A DNA stretch of 6,322 bases, taken from assembly GCA_025449775.1 (NCBI GenBank), contig JANWIS010000139.1, positions 1-6,322 of the forward strand, written 5' to 3'. Shown here in pieces: positions 6,026 through 6,322 of the stretch (within the stretch, counting starts at the first letter, position 1; every line of letters begins with the position of its first letter). This DNA is from Ignavibacteriaceae bacterium. GTDB taxonomy: Bacteria > Bacteroidota > Ignavibacteria > Ignavibacteriales > Ignavibacteriaceae. The notes below the pieces were generated by a model. That model did not search any database. It saw nothing but the letters and a program-made list of their open reading frames with translations, and was not told the DNA's origin. Made by a program: the position numbers and the translations under genes.

Positions 6026-6322
6026 CTATTTTGTTAAAATCAGTTTCTTTGTAGATGTAAATTCACCGGCTTTTAGCTGATAATAATAAACTCCGCTTGA
6101 TAAACCTGAGCCGTCGAATACAACATCAAAAGATCCTGCTTGCTGAAACTGATCAACAAGTGTGGAGATTTTATTTCCTATAACATCGTAAACATTTAAT
6201 GTTACATCAACATCTTGAGGAATGGAGTAATTGATGATGGTTGACGGATTAAATGGATTCGGATAATTTTGACTTAAGAAATAATCAACCGGCTGAATTT
6301 CAACTTCGACTTCACCAGAATA
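6026..6322 (-). CDS. C-terminal part of a second T9SS sorting-domain protein
   Basis: A minus-strand frame open from the right edge to TAG (complement of 6026-6028), giving 98 residues. After a short acidic linker (YSGEVEVEIQPVD) comes a complete type IX sorting domain. It opens with YFLSQNYPNPFNPSTIINYS, continues with VTLNVYDVIGNKISTLVDQ and GLSSGVYYYQLKAGEF, and ends TKKLILTK. These blocks match the sorting domain of the neighbouring gene at 5062-5901 (LKVFDVLGNEVAVLVDE, SGIFLYQLTVGSL, TKKMVFLK). The functional part of the protein lies outside the window, so its role cannot be stated beyond being T9SS cargo. The terminator 26 nt downstream separates it from the neighbouring gene. Confidence 0.93.
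   Translation of the reverse strand, partial: YSGEVEVEIQPVDYFLSQNYPNPFNPSTIINYSIPQDVDVTLNVYDVIGNKISTLVDQFQQAGSFDVVFDGSGLSSGVYYYQLKAGEFTSTKKLILTK
6252..6272. repeat. Copy 2 of the 21-bp direct repeat in the sorting-domain genes
   Basis: Identical to 5315-5335, in the same minus-strand coding context (QNYPNPF of the T9SS sorting domain). Confidence 0.7.

Overview
The window looks like ordinary chromosome from an AT-rich member of the Fibrobacterota-Chlorobiota-Bacteroidota (FCB) group, most likely an Ignavibacteria-type bacterium. The main evidence is two proteins ending in type IX secretion (Por) sorting domains with the FCB signature QNYPNPFNPST. Supporting signs are Bacteroidota-like -7 promoter elements (TAnnTTTG) and the lack of Shine-Dalgarno (SD) sequences upstream of all but one gene. 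The taxonomic call is inferred from protein style; no marker gene was compared.

Layout, left to right. (1) The 3' end of an unidentified gene (1-203, +), possibly dnaX. (2) The conserved pair cmk (cytidylate kinase, 300-1007) and rpsA (six-domain ribosomal protein bS1, 1101-2918). They are separated by a 93-nt spacer holding a perfect 10-bp hairpin and the only strong SD in the window. An intrinsic terminator (2937-2968) closes this unit. (3) mtaB (tRNA t6A37 methylthiotransferase), whose start codon lies 1 or 10 nt after that terminator. It is followed after 16 nt by an uncharacterised exported protein (4330-5070) with a PGMGELY motif and a beta-hairpin-like C-terminus. (4) On the minus strand, a secreted protein (5062-5901) with a CXCH motif, a Reeler-like/choice-of-anchor-V-like domain and a T9SS sorting domain. 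Its 3' end overlaps the preceding plus-strand gene by 9 bp, tail to tail. (5) A UUCG-tetraloop terminator (5976-6000), then the C-terminal 98 residues of a second minus-strand T9SS cargo protein (6026-6322) that runs off the window.

Functionally, the left two thirds is housekeeping: CMP/dCMP phosphorylation, translation initiation and tRNA modification. The right third is envelope and secretion cargo. No phage, transposon, CRISPR array, tRNA/rRNA gene or defence system is visible, and there is no convincing undescribed system. The observations most worth testing are the rpsA leader structure and the compressed terminator/start junction before mtaB. No gene-free stretch reaches 300 bases; the longest (5902-6025, 124 nt) holds a promoter element and a terminator.
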